DNA from: Mytilus edulis | Lineage: Eukaryota > Mollusca > Bivalvia > Mytilida > Mytilidae | Reading direction: 5' to 3' | Assembly: GCF_963676685.1 (NCBI RefSeq) | Contig: NC_092354.1 | Location: forward strand, 73,173,335 to 73,237,334 | Length of the DNA stretch: 64,000 nucleotides | Shown: positions 7,797 to 19,233 of the stretch, one piece after another | Numbering within the stretch: the first letter of the stretch is position 1 | Layout: each line of letters starts with the position of its first letter | Notes under the pieces: generated by a model | Database searches by the model: none | Seen by the model: only the letters and a program-made list of their open reading frames with translations | Told to the model about the DNA's origin: nothing | Translations under genes and position numbers: made by a program

Positions 7797-10445
7797 ATGT
7801 TAAATATAGAAATAGAAAACATAATTTATTCGCTCATTAACATATATGCACCAAACATAGAAACGGAAAGAAACAAGTTCTTTAAAAATCTCTCTGATTT
7901 CATAAGTTATTATGCAATTGGAACAGTAATACTAGGCGGCGACATGAACGATGCATTGTCAAACTTAGATAGAAAACTTACTAATGGAAAACGAAAAAAT
8001 ATAAAACCAGTAAACAGTTTAAAATCTTTAATTAAAACACACAATTTAATCGATATATGGAGATATTTAAATCCGAAAAAAGTACAGTTTACCTGGAAAA
8101 GACAAAACTTCAGTCAAACAAGTCGAATTGATTACTTTTTAATTAATAAAGATTTTGTGCTCAATACAAAATCAAGCGATATAAGACCCGCATTAATAAA
8201 AAGCACAGACCACCAAGGCGTATCTCTTAAATTACAAAGCGTAACGGCCGAAAGTAAAGGTCCAGGATACTGGAAATTAAATAATTCTATTTTAGAAGAA
8301 AATGAATATTGTAAAGAAATAGAAACAATAATTGCAAAATATAAAACTATCATGCAAGACACAACTACGGATGCGCATCTTCTTTGGGACGCGATTAAAC
8401 TTGATATTAAACTATTTACAATAAATTATTGCAAAAGTAGAGCTTACAATAAAAATAACGAAATAAAGCAAATGGAAAAAAAATTAACACTCTTAACTGA
8501 AAAATACCAAAAAAATGAAAATAATGATATTTTGCAAAAAATAAATCAAATTGAAAATCAGCTAGAAACACATTATGAATATAAAGCTAAGGGCGCCCAA
8601 TTAAGGTCTAAACAAGATTGGGTAGAAAAAGGCGAAAAAAATACAGCTTACTTTTTAGGCCTAGAAAAAAATAAACAAACAAAAAAAAACAATAATAAAA
8701 CTAAAAGACGACCAAGGAAATATTGTTACAGATCAAAGTGAAATACTTCAAATTGAAAAGAAATTTACGAAAAACTATATTCAAAAGAAAACGAAAACAT
8801 AGCCCAATCATGGGAATATATTAACAGTACTGAAGTAAAAAATAAATTATCAAAAAATGAAAGTCAGACGTGCGATGGATATGTTACAATAGGTGAACTA
8901 ACTCTAGCAGTAAACAATTTAAAACCCAATAAAAGCCCAGGTAAAGATGGTATCTCAACAAATTTCTATAAAAAGTTTTGGCAATCATTAGGTCCAATCC
9001 TTGTTAACATCTTTAATACAAGCTACGACAGGCAAAAGCTACCATTTTCTCAAAGACAAAGTATTCTTAATCTTATATACAAAAAGAATGATCCACTAGA
9101 TCTTTCAAATTATAGGCCAATCTCCTTATTAAACTCGGACTATAAAATACTATCTTACACATTAGCTCAAAGAATAAAAAATGTACTAAATTTAATAATA
9201 AATGCAGACCAAACAGGATATATAAAAAAACGATATATTGGCTTCAATCTCAGACAAATACAAGACATCATAGATTACGCCGACAAATTTAATGTTGAAG
9301 GTGCAATTTTGTTTCTAGACTTTTCAAAAGCATTTGATACCTTAAAATGGACCTTTATGTACCAAACTCTCGAACATTTCGGCTTTAATAGTTCATTTAT
9401 TAACTGGATCAGGACGTTATATTCTGATATAAATAGCTCAGTGTTCAATAATGGATGGATTTCTGCACCAATTAGTCTAAAAAGGGGGGTGCGTCAAGGA
9501 TGCCCCTGCTCTTCCATGATCTTCGTGATCGCAGTTGAAATTATGGCATGTAAATTAAGGAATGATTATAACATTAAAGGTTTTGAAATCAAACTTGACC
9601 ATTCAAAACATAATTTGAAAATTTCCCAGTTAGCAGATGATACCACTCTTTTTCTTAAATCAAAAAATGAAATTATAGCAGCATTAAACGTGATTGAAAT
9701 ATTTGGCACATTTTCTGGTCTTAAATTAAATAAAAACAAAACGGAAGGCATTTGGATAGGAAAACTAAAAAATTGTAAAGATAAGGTAGATAATATAAAA
9801 TTCACAGATAAACCCGTTAAAGTGTTGGGATTGTATTTCGGCACAAATAAAGCAGAATGCGCAAAACTAAATTGGGAAAATAAGTTTGAAAAAGCAAAAA
9901 AACTCATGAAATCTTGGGAAAAAAGACATCTTACTATCATCGGTAAAATTCTTATTATCAAATCACTTATCATCCCACAATTTACATACTTAGCAAGTAT
10001 GACAGTCATAAATAAAATGTATAGCGACAACCTAGAAAAAGAAATTTTTAATTTCATCTGGAACGGTAAACAAGATAAATTAAAAAGGTCAACTCTCATA
10101 GCAGATTACAGTACGGGAGGACTTAATATGATAGATATCGACAGCTACTTCAACACACTTAAAATTAAATGGGTATCAAGACTAATGGAGTCAAAACATG
10201 AAAATTGGTCAATTATTCCGAGATTCTTTTTTGATAAATACGGGAAAAACTTCCTTATCTTCAAAATGAATTTAGGACTTAAAAATTTAAAACCACTTAA
10301 AATAACAACTGAACTACCAGAATTTTATCTGGATATTGTAAAATGTTGGATACGGAAAGGTGGAGGTCAAACTAAATCACCCACTAACTTTAGAGAAATA
10401 CGCAAAGAAATTATATGGGGTAATAATTCTTATATCATTTGCATA
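7797..10445 (+). pseudogene. LINE ORF2, endonuclease C-terminal part and reverse transcriptase
   Basis: The endonuclease resumes with NIYAPN, GGDMNDALSNLDR, SRIDYFLI and STDHQGV (catalytic Asp-His). Reverse transcriptase follows with NYRPISLLNSDYKI, QTGYIKKRYIG, LFLDFSKAFDTLKW, RGVRQGCPCSS and ISQLADDTTLFL, with the catalytic aspartates in FLDF and LADD (L in place of the usual Y). Two compensating single-base indels, at the A run near 8684-8692 and at about 8763-8767, put about 75 bp out of frame and make a TGA at 8739. The frame is open again until an insertion replaces the sequence after IIWGNNS, near 10440. The stretch from there to the stop at 10460 is foreign. Confidence 0.9.
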
Positions 10446-11212
10446 TCTACAAATACTTGAATTGGATTGGTCTAGTAGAGTTTTTCTCTTGGTTTACACT
10501 TCGATAAACCATGTTTCCGAAACTACTTTTGTAATCTATTCATGCGCGATACACCTTCTTGCAGGGATACTTGGATTCTCTGCAAGTTGAGATTATAAAA
10601 CAATTGCATAACAGTTGTTTATATTCTAATGCATATATAACCAAAAGAAAAGAAATAAAATAAATGCACTAAAGCTTCGAAAATGAATAAAAATAAAATT
10701 TAAATAAAATTCCGGGAAATTTCACGAATGATTTGACGAACTCACGTCATGGCAAAACACGACGTCATACGATTGAAAACTTTCAGACGGAAGATTATTT
10801 CGTTACTTGTACGCTTCAAATTCGGATAGTTTCAAATTAAAATGAAGTTTTTGAGGTAGGTGCTAGTTCATTTTAGATTCTGTTGCATTTATCAAACATT
10901 TAAGTTTTTATAGAAAGTCAAGATGGCGGCGTACTCATTAGTTACGACACGCCATTGTGCTTCTGATGGTACATGTAGTAGCCATCAAAGTAATAATGTA
11001 AATTAATAATCGCGTATGTTTGGCCGAAGAATTATAAGGATTAAACACATTTTTTCTAGAGGTTATTGATGTGTAAACCGGGTCTCTAACTCACAAACTT
11101 GACATAAAAGTCCTTCGGACTTTTATTCAGTTTGTGAGTTAACCGCCCCGGTTTACACATCAATAACCTCTAGAAAAAATGTGTTTAATCCTATAATAAA
11201 AACATAAAAATA
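10440..11212. mobile_element. Insertion in LINE ORF2 ending in a long hairpin
   Basis: The ORF2 protein is interrupted after IIWGNNS and resumes near 11213 with NKPLLMLNW, so about 770 bp are foreign. The middle (about 10690-10990) resembles 29190-29490, sharing GAATAAAAATAAAA, AAATTCCG, ATGGCGGC and TTAGTTACGA. The end is a strong foldback (11038-11193). No clear terminal duplication was found and both edges are approximate. It has no credible ORF. Confidence 0.7.
11038..11193. repeat. Near-perfect foldback hairpin
   Basis: AGGATTAAACACATTTTTTC... at 11038 is the reverse complement of the end ...GAAAAAATGTGTTTAATCCT at 11193. The pairing continues through CTAGAGGTTATTGATGTG and TAAACCGGG, and includes the inner CTCACAAAC/GTTTGTGAG and AAAAGTCC/GGACTTTT. 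The arms are about 70 bp with a very short loop. Confidence 0.92.
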
Positions 11213-12078
11213 AAAAATAAACCATTATTGATGCTCAATTGGATCGGAAGCAATATAATCTATATAAATGAAATAATTGACGAAAACGGTCAAATCAACG
11301 AAAAGACAATACTGCGTAAGTTAGAAATAAAACACAACTGGATAGCCGAACTATCAATATTAAAAAAAGCTATTCCAAAATGTTGGATAGATATCCTGAA
11401 AACAAATAAATCTGTTAAAACCCGCGTTAATATTAACGAAAAAATAATCAGAATGAATGAAACAGAAATAAATTTAGCAGATCTAGATAACAAAACCGTA
11501 TATCAATATTTTTTAAAAAACAAAATAACTCCAAACATTGGATTAATAAAATGGCAAAAATTATTAGGCGTAAAACCATTACAAATTAAACACTCCTTAT
11601 CATTTACAAACAAAGAAATATACACAAACAAACTTAAAGTATATAAATGGAAACTATTTAGCTATATATTGCCGAACACAGAAAATCTTTTTAAATGGAA
11701 AATATATAATACGTCAGAGTGTACTTTATGCAAATGCACAGACAATTATCAACATTTTTTTATCGACTGTAAATTTTTAAAAGATTTGTGGAATAAAATA
11801 ACAGAAAAATGAATATCATAAACTTCTGTAAGAAAATAAACTTAATAGATATAGTCTTTGGATATAAAATAGGAGACCGACATTATAATGACATAAATCT
11901 TATTATAACGTTGATAGGTTTCTCAATTTACAAATCATTTTACACGTCGGAGCAAAGAACAAAATCCGCCGACATATACAATATCTTTAAAAAAGAATTT
12001 GAATTATATTTTGAAGTTAACAGATGTGTAAAAAAAAGTAAAAGTAATTTAATTCGCAAATTTCAAAAAAATCTTTAA
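11213..12078 (+). pseudogene. LINE ORF2, C-terminal region with zinc-ribbon motif
   Basis: The first part (to 11812) has NKPLLMLNWIGSNIIYINEI and the LINE C-terminal motif CTLCKCTDNYQHFFIDCKFL, which is the C-x2-C...H-x3-4-C layout typical of L1/Tx1 ORF2 ends. At the A run before 11812 the frame shifts, and 11809-12078 continues with FGYKIGDRHYNDINLIITLI and a basic end, also as in related ORF2 C-termini. A single-base loss or gain therefore truncates the protein here. The stretch 12079-12660 is the LINE 3' untranslated region with no ORF. Confidence 0.85.
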
Positions 12079-12660
12079 ACTGTTAGATTATAAAATATAA
12101 AAATCGACACCTCAGCGGCCGTAAAGAAAAACCCTTAAATTACACCTATTCTAAAACTTAAATCAAAACACAATAAGGTACAGATTATGTACAAAGATAA
12201 TAAATTCATATTTCTATAATAATAAACATAAAATATCTCACCTTTTGATAATAATCCAAAAGCGAAAAGATTAACACGTGAAGTATTTTATCCCTCAATC
12301 ACTTCAAGTTACGATTATCTGATCACATTAAGACATCTGCACGATTTTTCTAAACGAGCAATATGTGTCAGGTAGATTGATTCAATAATGAGGATGTTAA
12401 AGTAAGGGTCAAATACGGTACAAAATTACGTAATTATAAATGTGAATGATTTGCAATTATATATGCTTATATTGTATTTTTTCTTCTATTTGTAATTGTC
12501 TAACAATCAGTCAGATTATATTATAATTAAAAATGTATGTTTCAAACACAAATTAAACCAATAAATACTAACAAAATTTATTATATACTGCTAACGGTTA
12601 ACGAGGCCGGGATAAGGTACCGGTATTTGATGTATCAACTAACAAATGTGAAAAACTATC

Positions 12661-12689
12661 AATAAAACATGAGAACTGTTAAAAAAAAA
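12661..12689 (+). terminator. LINE polyadenylation signal and A tail
   Basis: AATAAA at 12661-12666 is followed 14 bp later by an A9 run (12681-12689), one base before the right-hand target duplication. This is the expected 3' end of a reverse-transcribed LINE. Confidence 0.8.
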
Positions 12690-12690
12690 G

Positions 12691-12706
12691 AAGTAAAACA
12701 GGACAA
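12691..12706. repeat. Target-site duplication, right side of LINE
   Basis: Exact repeat of 2083-2098. From here the sequence is collinear with 55247 onwards. Confidence 0.93.
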
Positions 12707-13004
12707 AATAATTACACCTTTCGTATATACGTGATACGTTTTCCTCAAAAACACAAAGCTTGTTCTTTTTTATAAACTTAAATAGTTTTAACAAAGAAGC
12801 AATATACAGTCGGATTGATATGTCTCAAAATAAGTCTCCTAAATTTTAAGAATTTGTCAGTTTTGCTTTTGTTTTAGTGTACGCTTAAGGTACTCACAAA
12901 ATATCAAATTGTCCAACGATTTACATGTAATCAATTCAGGCCAGTATGTATTTAATAAAAAAAAATCGTATGGTCACAAAAATACTAATTAAACGATTTC
13001 AAAT

Positions 13005-13356
13005 TTAGTTGTAAACAGGGTCTGTTTCTTTGCTGTGAGATGTGCGGTAGTTCCCAGACACATCGTAGTCATCCTCTGTTGTTCTTCTCTGTGCAATGCC
13101 GTAATCACCATCGCAGGTGTTATGAACATTATGGCGGACGGTATGATCATACATGACGTCAGTGTCATTCACAGTGCTCCGAAGATGTGAATACGTCATT
13201 GACTCTGGTGTATGGTAAATATTAACTGAATGAGATGCTGAAACTTGTGCGACGTCAGTGGAATTCATCAATTGACCGTCTTGATTATTATCTGGTACTG
13301 ACTGACCATGAGTAGAATCATTTGTTTCATTAGATTTTATCATACATTTCCGTCTC
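13005..13356 (-). CDS. Gene 1 cytoplasmic-tail exon
   Basis: The acceptor is TTTTTGTAG and entry is in phase 2 (an Arg codon is completed across the junction). The tail has TYSHL, DVMYDHTVRH, GDYGIA, EDDYDVSGNY and a C-terminal DPVYN followed by TAA. These tyrosine motifs are shared with all the other tail exons in the window. Residue -2 of the TYSHL motif is Met here. Confidence 0.85.
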
Positions 13357-14338
13357 CTACAAAAAGGTAAATGACATACAATATTATATAAGTGTTATGG
13401 ACATTTCCAGGAAACACAATTTACGAATTGGTTTTGCCTGTCATTCAGATTCGTTTATTGTTTTTTTGTTTTTTTTTTGCGTTTAAAAAAACAGATGTAT
13501 TTTACAAAGAGTTCAAAGAAGAGTGATATGTGTTCTAAATGCAAAATTCATGAAACCGACACATAAGTATGCATTGCAAAAGTTTAAAATAAAATCTATT
13601 CTTTAAATAGTAATAAAACCTTTCATGTTTTTGTTCTGTCCCAACATTGTTATTCCTCAAATGAGTAAAGTTATAAATACTATATTATACCGATACTGAT
13701 TACTTTTTTTTTTGGTTATCAATAAATATTATAATGTTTCACACTAGATTAGTTGTGTACTTGATAAGACCCAATCCTTGGAAAACATGATATTTATATA
13801 TACGCTGTATATAGCGCTGAACTGGTTCATAGTAACTTCGCGTACACATATATCATTACTTTTTATCATTTTGAAAAAATAGTTACTGTTATGTTCTACT
13901 GTATCACTACTGTCCTAGACGATGGAATTGATGAGCAATCACAAAGATGTTAAAACCCGCAAAAGTTTTAATTTGCATTTCCAAATCCTGAAAAATGTAA
14001 CTCATTGGTTGTCGTTCTTTCTTTTTCGTAAATTATAGTGTATAAAACTTTTTTTCTAAATTATTCATATATTGGTGACTTTTATAGATGATTTCCGTGA
14101 TGGGCAAAATGCCTTTTCAATTTATTCCAAAAAGATCGTGAATGTTTTTACAGTTAAATTTTTGGCCACAACATGCTTGCATTTTGTCGTGACACAAATA
14201 TTCAACGCAGCATAATTCAAATTGTCGTACTTAATGTTTCACTTATGACTATTATAGATTTTTATATTATATACCTATTAATATTTTACTAGTCATTATC
14301 AATGGTTTACACAAATATTAATATTGCTCGTGTCATAC

Positions 14339-14423
14339 CTTAAAAGAAAAACTGCAACCAAGACACATATAACAAGCAAGCCTCCAATTATTCCTCCAAT
14401 GAGAACTGCATAGTCGGGTCCAT
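14339..14423 (-). CDS. Gene 1 transmembrane exon
   Basis: 85 nt, phase 1 to 2. GPDYA is followed by a hydrophobic run, VLIGGIIGGLLVICVLVAV, and a terminal basic residue, then the donor GTATGA. The length and phases are the same in all four genes. Confidence 0.88.
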
Positions 14424-15148
14424 CTAAAAAAAAAACCAATTGACATTTCAGTAAAAAGTAAAAAGATAGATCATTAAATGGTTTAAACATTTCCCATAGA
14501 TATAAACATTCAATTACTATGTATAACATAAACCAACGAAATGAAACAGTGAATATAACCAAGACAATTTGGAGATTAAATCTGTATTCTAATTTTTTTT
14601 TCATCAGATGCAAGTAAATTGTCTTAAAATTGACACATATTTCCTTCTCATTCAATTACTGAGTTAATCATTACCTTTTAAAGAGTTTACAATAATGAAA
14701 AGTGTATATTTTAAAATGGCAAAAGGTTAATCTCAATCTTAAATCTTTGACGGTTTGTTATCTTTTTTGTAATATTAGATCAAATCTACATCAAGCAACG
14801 GACTAAGAAAAATAAGACATTTAGAGGGCTACAAATATATAATCTATATCACATGTCAATCTTAACTCAAAACTATTAATAAATAAAAACAAATCTGCAT
14901 ATGATTTTAGGCAAACTTAACGACAGTTAGCAATCAAAACTAAACTTCAAACGATGTTCTTTGATTTCTGCCTGAGTTTTAGGTTTTTTTTTTTATGAAG
15001 TTGATGTTTTACCAGATAATCTATTTCCGATGTATTCCTTTTATCCGTCATGTAATTTAAGTGAGAACCGACAATAAATTAATGTCCATTAAAGTACATG
15101 TTACACAGCAACACTCGCCTAACTAAATTTGAACAATAACTTGACCTA

Positions 15149-15923
15149 CCGAGAGATACCGTATGTATGCCACCATCTGGTATAGTACTGTCAGCTATGA
15201 TAAATTATAAATAGATAGAACACATTTATTAGATGCTCTTAAATGAACTGTCCTGCTGCAAAAAAAAACAAAATAATTCAAAGTTTAAAATTTATTTATC
15301 TTTTTCTATCGTGGTACATCCATTTTTTCAATGACAAATTCGATCAATGTCGTTTGAATTTGTTCAGATGTGGTGTTTATATTTACTATCTCATTCCTTG
15401 ATATAGTGTGCGAATACTAAACTCAATATATAAAATGAGAACTTCGACTAATGAAGAAAATTATGTTTCATACGACGGGAATTATTAAACGAAATGCGAA
15501 AGATATTAAAGTTATATTAAAACACATTTCACTTCAATTTAAATCGAAAGCAAATTCATTTGTCTTTTCTTATAATGTTTTTCATATTTACAATTGTATA
15601 GTGTTTGTCATATCTAAAATTATTGCTAGGATTTTTAAAAAAAATTGGTGGTAATGGCAAAATATTGTTAAAAGATTGGAACATTTTGATGTCTAGCTCA
15701 TGTTTGAAAGTTAATAGAAGTCTATACATTTGTTGTTTCAGGCTTCAAACAGACACAATGTTAGTAAGATGATTTCAACCAACAGATAAGCTTATGGTTT
15801 ATAAGTTCCAGTGTATTACTTCAGCTTAAGTGCTTTACATACCATAAGTATTTCTCATACTGCTATCAGTAACTGTTGTAATGACATGGTTACTACTGTT
15901 ATTACGTGATATGTCACTGCCAG
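15149..15923 (-). CDS. Gene 1 stalk exons (two)
   Basis: Two small phase 1-1 exons. One is 15843-15923 (81 nt, GSDISRNNSSNHVITTVTDS...) and the other is 15149-15193 (45 nt, DSTIPDGGIHTVSL). Both are rich in Ser, Thr, Asn and Asp, as expected for an extended extracellular stalk. NNSS and NNS contain N-glycosylation sequons. A decayed relative without an acceptor may lie near 16490-16545. Confidence 0.72.
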
Positions 15924-16719
15924 CTGAAATAACAGATATCATTTGTTTAAACTAAACCAAAAAAGTGCAAAGCTTTAATAATCAAAAGTTGTACATATCG
16001 AAAATTTGCTATTTTATGAGTATATGAAACAATGGTATTTCATCTACACATTGGTGTCGATATAATAAAAGTATATGAGACTTTCATACAAGTGTGATGT
16101 TTAGCTAGCTACGACATCATGTTTTATCTACCATTTTTTTACACAATGATGCGTCTGTACAAAGTCAAGAGTATCACAATTCAATTCGGTTAATGTGTTT
16201 AAAGAGGAACTTTTCGCTATAATTTTTCATTGAAGTGCGGTATTTCTATTAGTTTACCTTGTAAACTAATCGATTTATACTTGTATTACAATTATAAGAT
16301 CGCTGAACGATAGTTAAAAGAGTTTTTGCTCTTTTTCATAATAAGACTTGAAGGAAATATTTCTGATATATTTTCTTTTTGTATGTTGATCACTCAACGC
16401 ATGCATACTGTAATTTAGTATGCATTATGGTTTGTAAAAGTTGCATTTATTTTAAGTTTCTCTCTAATGTAGAAAGTACTATTTGACCATTCAGGTAGAT
16501 CAGGGGGATACCACCATCTTGTACAATCACAGTAAATAATCCTTCTAGTTCTTTGCCCAAATCTGCAAATTTGGAGACAGGTTTGCAATTTATTGGATAC
16601 AGTGTTTATTCATATAGAGACAACTAAGTTATTCATTGCATTGTCGAAATTGTTTTAACAAGTACCAAATATTTGTGCTTTAAGAATAAATCTGTCAAAT
16701 TAGCCATTCAAGGGGAGAT

Positions 16720-17710
16720 AACTCTTTTAGTACGATATTTATATTGGACAGAAAGGGACATTAAATGCTTTTCTCATCACTTGGCGTTCGTCGTCCGTCG
16801 TCGTTAATTTTTACAAAAATCTTCTCTGAAAATACTGGGCCAAATTTAACCAAACTTTGCAACAATCATCATTTGCGTATCTAGTTTTTAAAAAGTGTGT
16901 GGTGATCTGGCAAATCAACTAAGATGGCCGCCATGGCTAAAAGTAGAACATAGGGGTAAAATGTAGATGTTGGCTTATATCTCTGAAACCAAAGCATTTA
17001 GAGCAAATCCGACATGGAGTAAAATTGTTGTTCATGTCAAGATCTATTTGCCCTGAAATTTTCATATGAATCAGACACACCATTGTTGAGTTTCTGCCCC
17101 TGAACTGGCGATTTTAATGACATTTGGCCGTTTTTGGTTATTATCTTGAATATTATTATAGATTGACATAAACTGTGAACAGCAAAAAGTTGAGCAAAGT
17201 AAGATCTACAAATAAACCCTGAAGGTGTTGTTGCCCATTATAGTAATTTTTTAACATTATTTGGTAATTTTTTGCAATCTGTTACAAAAATCTTCTCCAC
17301 TGGAACTACTGAGAAAAATTCAACCAAACATGTTCACAATCATCATTATGGTATCTTGTTTAAAAATGTGTCCAATGACCCCGACCGCGAACCAACATGG
17401 CTAAAAATTGTACATAGGGTAAAATAAAGTTTTTTGGCTTATATCTCTGAAACCAATAATGTTCATCAAAGTAAGATCTACGAAAAAGTCAACATCACCA
17501 AAAGAGTCAATTGACCCATTTAGGAGTTATCGCCCTTTACATTCTTTAAGTCAATTTTTAACAATTTTCATAAATTTGGTAATTTTTTGTAAATTTTTAC
17601 AAAATATATTCCTCTGTAACTACTGGGCGAAATTCATTATAGATAGAGATAATTGTAAGCAGCAAGAATTTTCAGTAAAGTAAGATCTACAAACACATCA
17701 TCGTCATCAA
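16720..17710. repeat. Degenerate tandem dispersed repeat in gene 1 intron
   Basis: TTACAAAAATCTTCTC, CAACCAAAC/ATTTAACCAAAC, CAATCATCATT and GGCTTATATCTCTGAAACC recur with a period near 475 bp (about 16808 and 17283), with a partial third unit from about 17590. There is no gene. ORFs in it are ignored. Confidence 0.7.
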
Positions 17711-17851
17711 AACACAATTTTTTTCATGAATCCATCTGTGTACTTTGTTTAATATGCACATATACCAAGGTGAGTGACACAACTCTCTGGATCCTCTAGA
17801 TTTCTTAACCCCTGACTTACCATAACAGCTGAATATTATTCATTCGCATAC

Positions 17852-18088
17852 CTTTACAATGATAAAAGATGCTGGTCACCATATCGATAGGACTGTTGTA
17901 AATCATCGAACAATCACGCGAGTCATTACAAAGATTATACAGTGTCTTCTTTGTATTCGTCATTTCCTGCGGAGGATACCTATAAGCTGGACAGTTGAAA
18001 TAATCATCCCATATATCATCAATCACTATGACATTATTCGCTGAACAAGTCATTCTTACTGTAGTACTTCTGTGTATTGGTATACATT
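17852..18088 (-). CDS. Gene 1 lectin-like exon B
   Basis: 237 nt, phase 1-1. It reads CIPIHRSTTVRMTC...VIVIDDIWDD...NCPAYRYPPQ...LYNLCNDSRDCSM...SIFYHC. Six or more cysteines and the pattern 'C-x-I-x-I-W...C...C-x5-C...F-x-C' match a diverged SUEL/galactose-binding-lectin fold. Confidence 0.65.
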
Positions 18089-18601
18089 CTGCATATTTGC
18101 AATTTAAAATATACATATTATACACTTAGATATTTATTGAGCACATTTATCAATACAAGAAATTGAATACAGATTATCATATTTTTAATCGATTATTTGG
18201 ATTATATATACCATGGTTCTTGCTGACACACATGTGTCTTGTATGCTCGATTGTCAAGTGACAAAAACAAATGTTCAGTGACTAAAACGTGCAGTAAATA
18301 TACATGTTTAGATTGCGTCGTAATTTTTTTTTTTATTAGTAAATAAAAAAAGATCACAGGTGTTGATCATCAACATTTTAATAATTAAGTACTACTACAT
18401 AATCTTACGAGTCATGCATTGCACATGTAGCTGTAAATATGAACTCTTTGATCTACAATAACTTTTGAAATTAGAAAAGGCAGTTCAATGAATAAATACG
18501 CAGACCCGTTTTTTTCAAAGTTATTACGTTAAATTCTGATGTAGAGTGGAGACAATGTATATAACTTATCCATACTAGGAAAACATATATCATTATAGTA
18601 C

Positions 18602-18872
18602 CTGTACACTGGAAACGTAAATTGAGATATTTAAAATCCAAGTTCAGGTAAGATCGGTAGAATGGCACCTTGCATAATGAAATGCTCTCGCAACTGATTA
18701 GATATTGTCCATTGAATATTTCTTTTGTTTGAGCTGTATAATATTTACAGTTCCGTTCTTTGTCGAACCAGATTTGTTGAATGTTTACGCTCTTATCTTC
18801 CTTGCACTTAATTTGCCCATAACGATGTTCATTAACATAATTACTACCTTCAATAGAAATGCAAGTATCTCC
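18602..18872 (-). pseudogene. Gene 1 lectin-like exon A, one-base frameshift
   Basis: It is bounded by TTTATTTCAG and GTACTATA. Apart from an extra A in the run 18839-18841, it aligns codon by codon with gene 4 exon A. After the shift it carries IKCKEDKSVNIQQIWFDKER, SCESISLCKVPFYRS and YLNLRFQC. The shift leads to TAA within a few codons. Confidence 0.75.
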
Positions 18873-19160
18873 TGAAATAAAGGATTTAAGAAAGTCCTAA
18901 AATTGTATATTGATGTTTAATATATATTCATGACATACATTCGTTCAAGTTATACACGTTGAATGTTTTCTTTTCAAACATGTTTGCTTAGATGATTGCA
19001 CTTCAACAACACTTATAGATGTTCTAATATTTCATCTGCAGAAAATCGTTAACTGTTGTTTAAATCTTTTTTAACTATGAAATAATACAATTCATCACTT
19101 AAAAGTACTGTTTCGTATAAAACAAAATCCCTTAAAAAAAGGTTGAAAAGCATTACACAC

Positions 19161-19233
19161 CATTAGTCCAATAATTTGCATGAATACATTTTATCCGGAG
19201 ATAAGCAGCAAAAACTAAAACGAATGCTGCCAT
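19161..19233 (-). CDS. Gene 1 signal-peptide exon
   Basis: It starts MAAFVLVFAAYLRIKCIHA, then NYWTN, with donor G|GTGTGT in phase 1. It has a hydrophobic core of about 10 residues and probable cleavage after IHA. The start is the only ATG in frame. Confidence 0.75.

Larger units (their letters stand above)
2099..12690 (+). mobile_element. Tx1/L1-like LINE retrotransposon with nested insertions
   Basis: A non-LTR retrotransposon bounded by a 16-bp target-site duplication. In order it holds a short leader (2099-2168), ORF1 with two CCHC knuckles, a long inter-ORF region (3358-4835), and ORF2 with an apurinic-type endonuclease, reverse transcriptase and a C-terminal CCHC-like ribbon. A 3' region follows with AATAAA at 12661-12666 and an A9 run. 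ORF2 is split by the recombinase element at 5121-7796 and by a hairpin-bearing insertion at about 10440-11212. Without those inserts the LINE is about 7.1 kb. At least four single-base frameshifts make it inactive. The motifs NIYAPN, GGDMND, FLDFSKAFDTL, RQGCP and LADDT place it in the L1/Tx1 branch (inference from motif style). Confidence 0.93.
13005..19233 (-). pseudogene. Receptor gene 1: lectin-like type I membrane protein, first lectin exon frameshifted
   Basis: Seven minus-strand exons are visible: signal peptide 19161-19233, lectin-like A 18602-18872, lectin-like B 17852-18088, stalks 15843-15923 and 15149-15193, transmembrane 14339-14423 and cytoplasmic 13005-13356. All splice sites are GT/AG. 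Introns are phase 1 up to the transmembrane exon and phase 2 after it. Exon A is 271 nt against 270 in gene 4. The extra A in the run at 18839-18841 brings an early stop. Because the exon is symmetric, skipping it would give a 290-residue single-domain protein. It is the paralogue of gene 4, made by segmental duplication. Function is presumed cell-surface carbohydrate recognition (inference). It could be a pseudogene or carry an assembly error. Confidence 0.72.
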
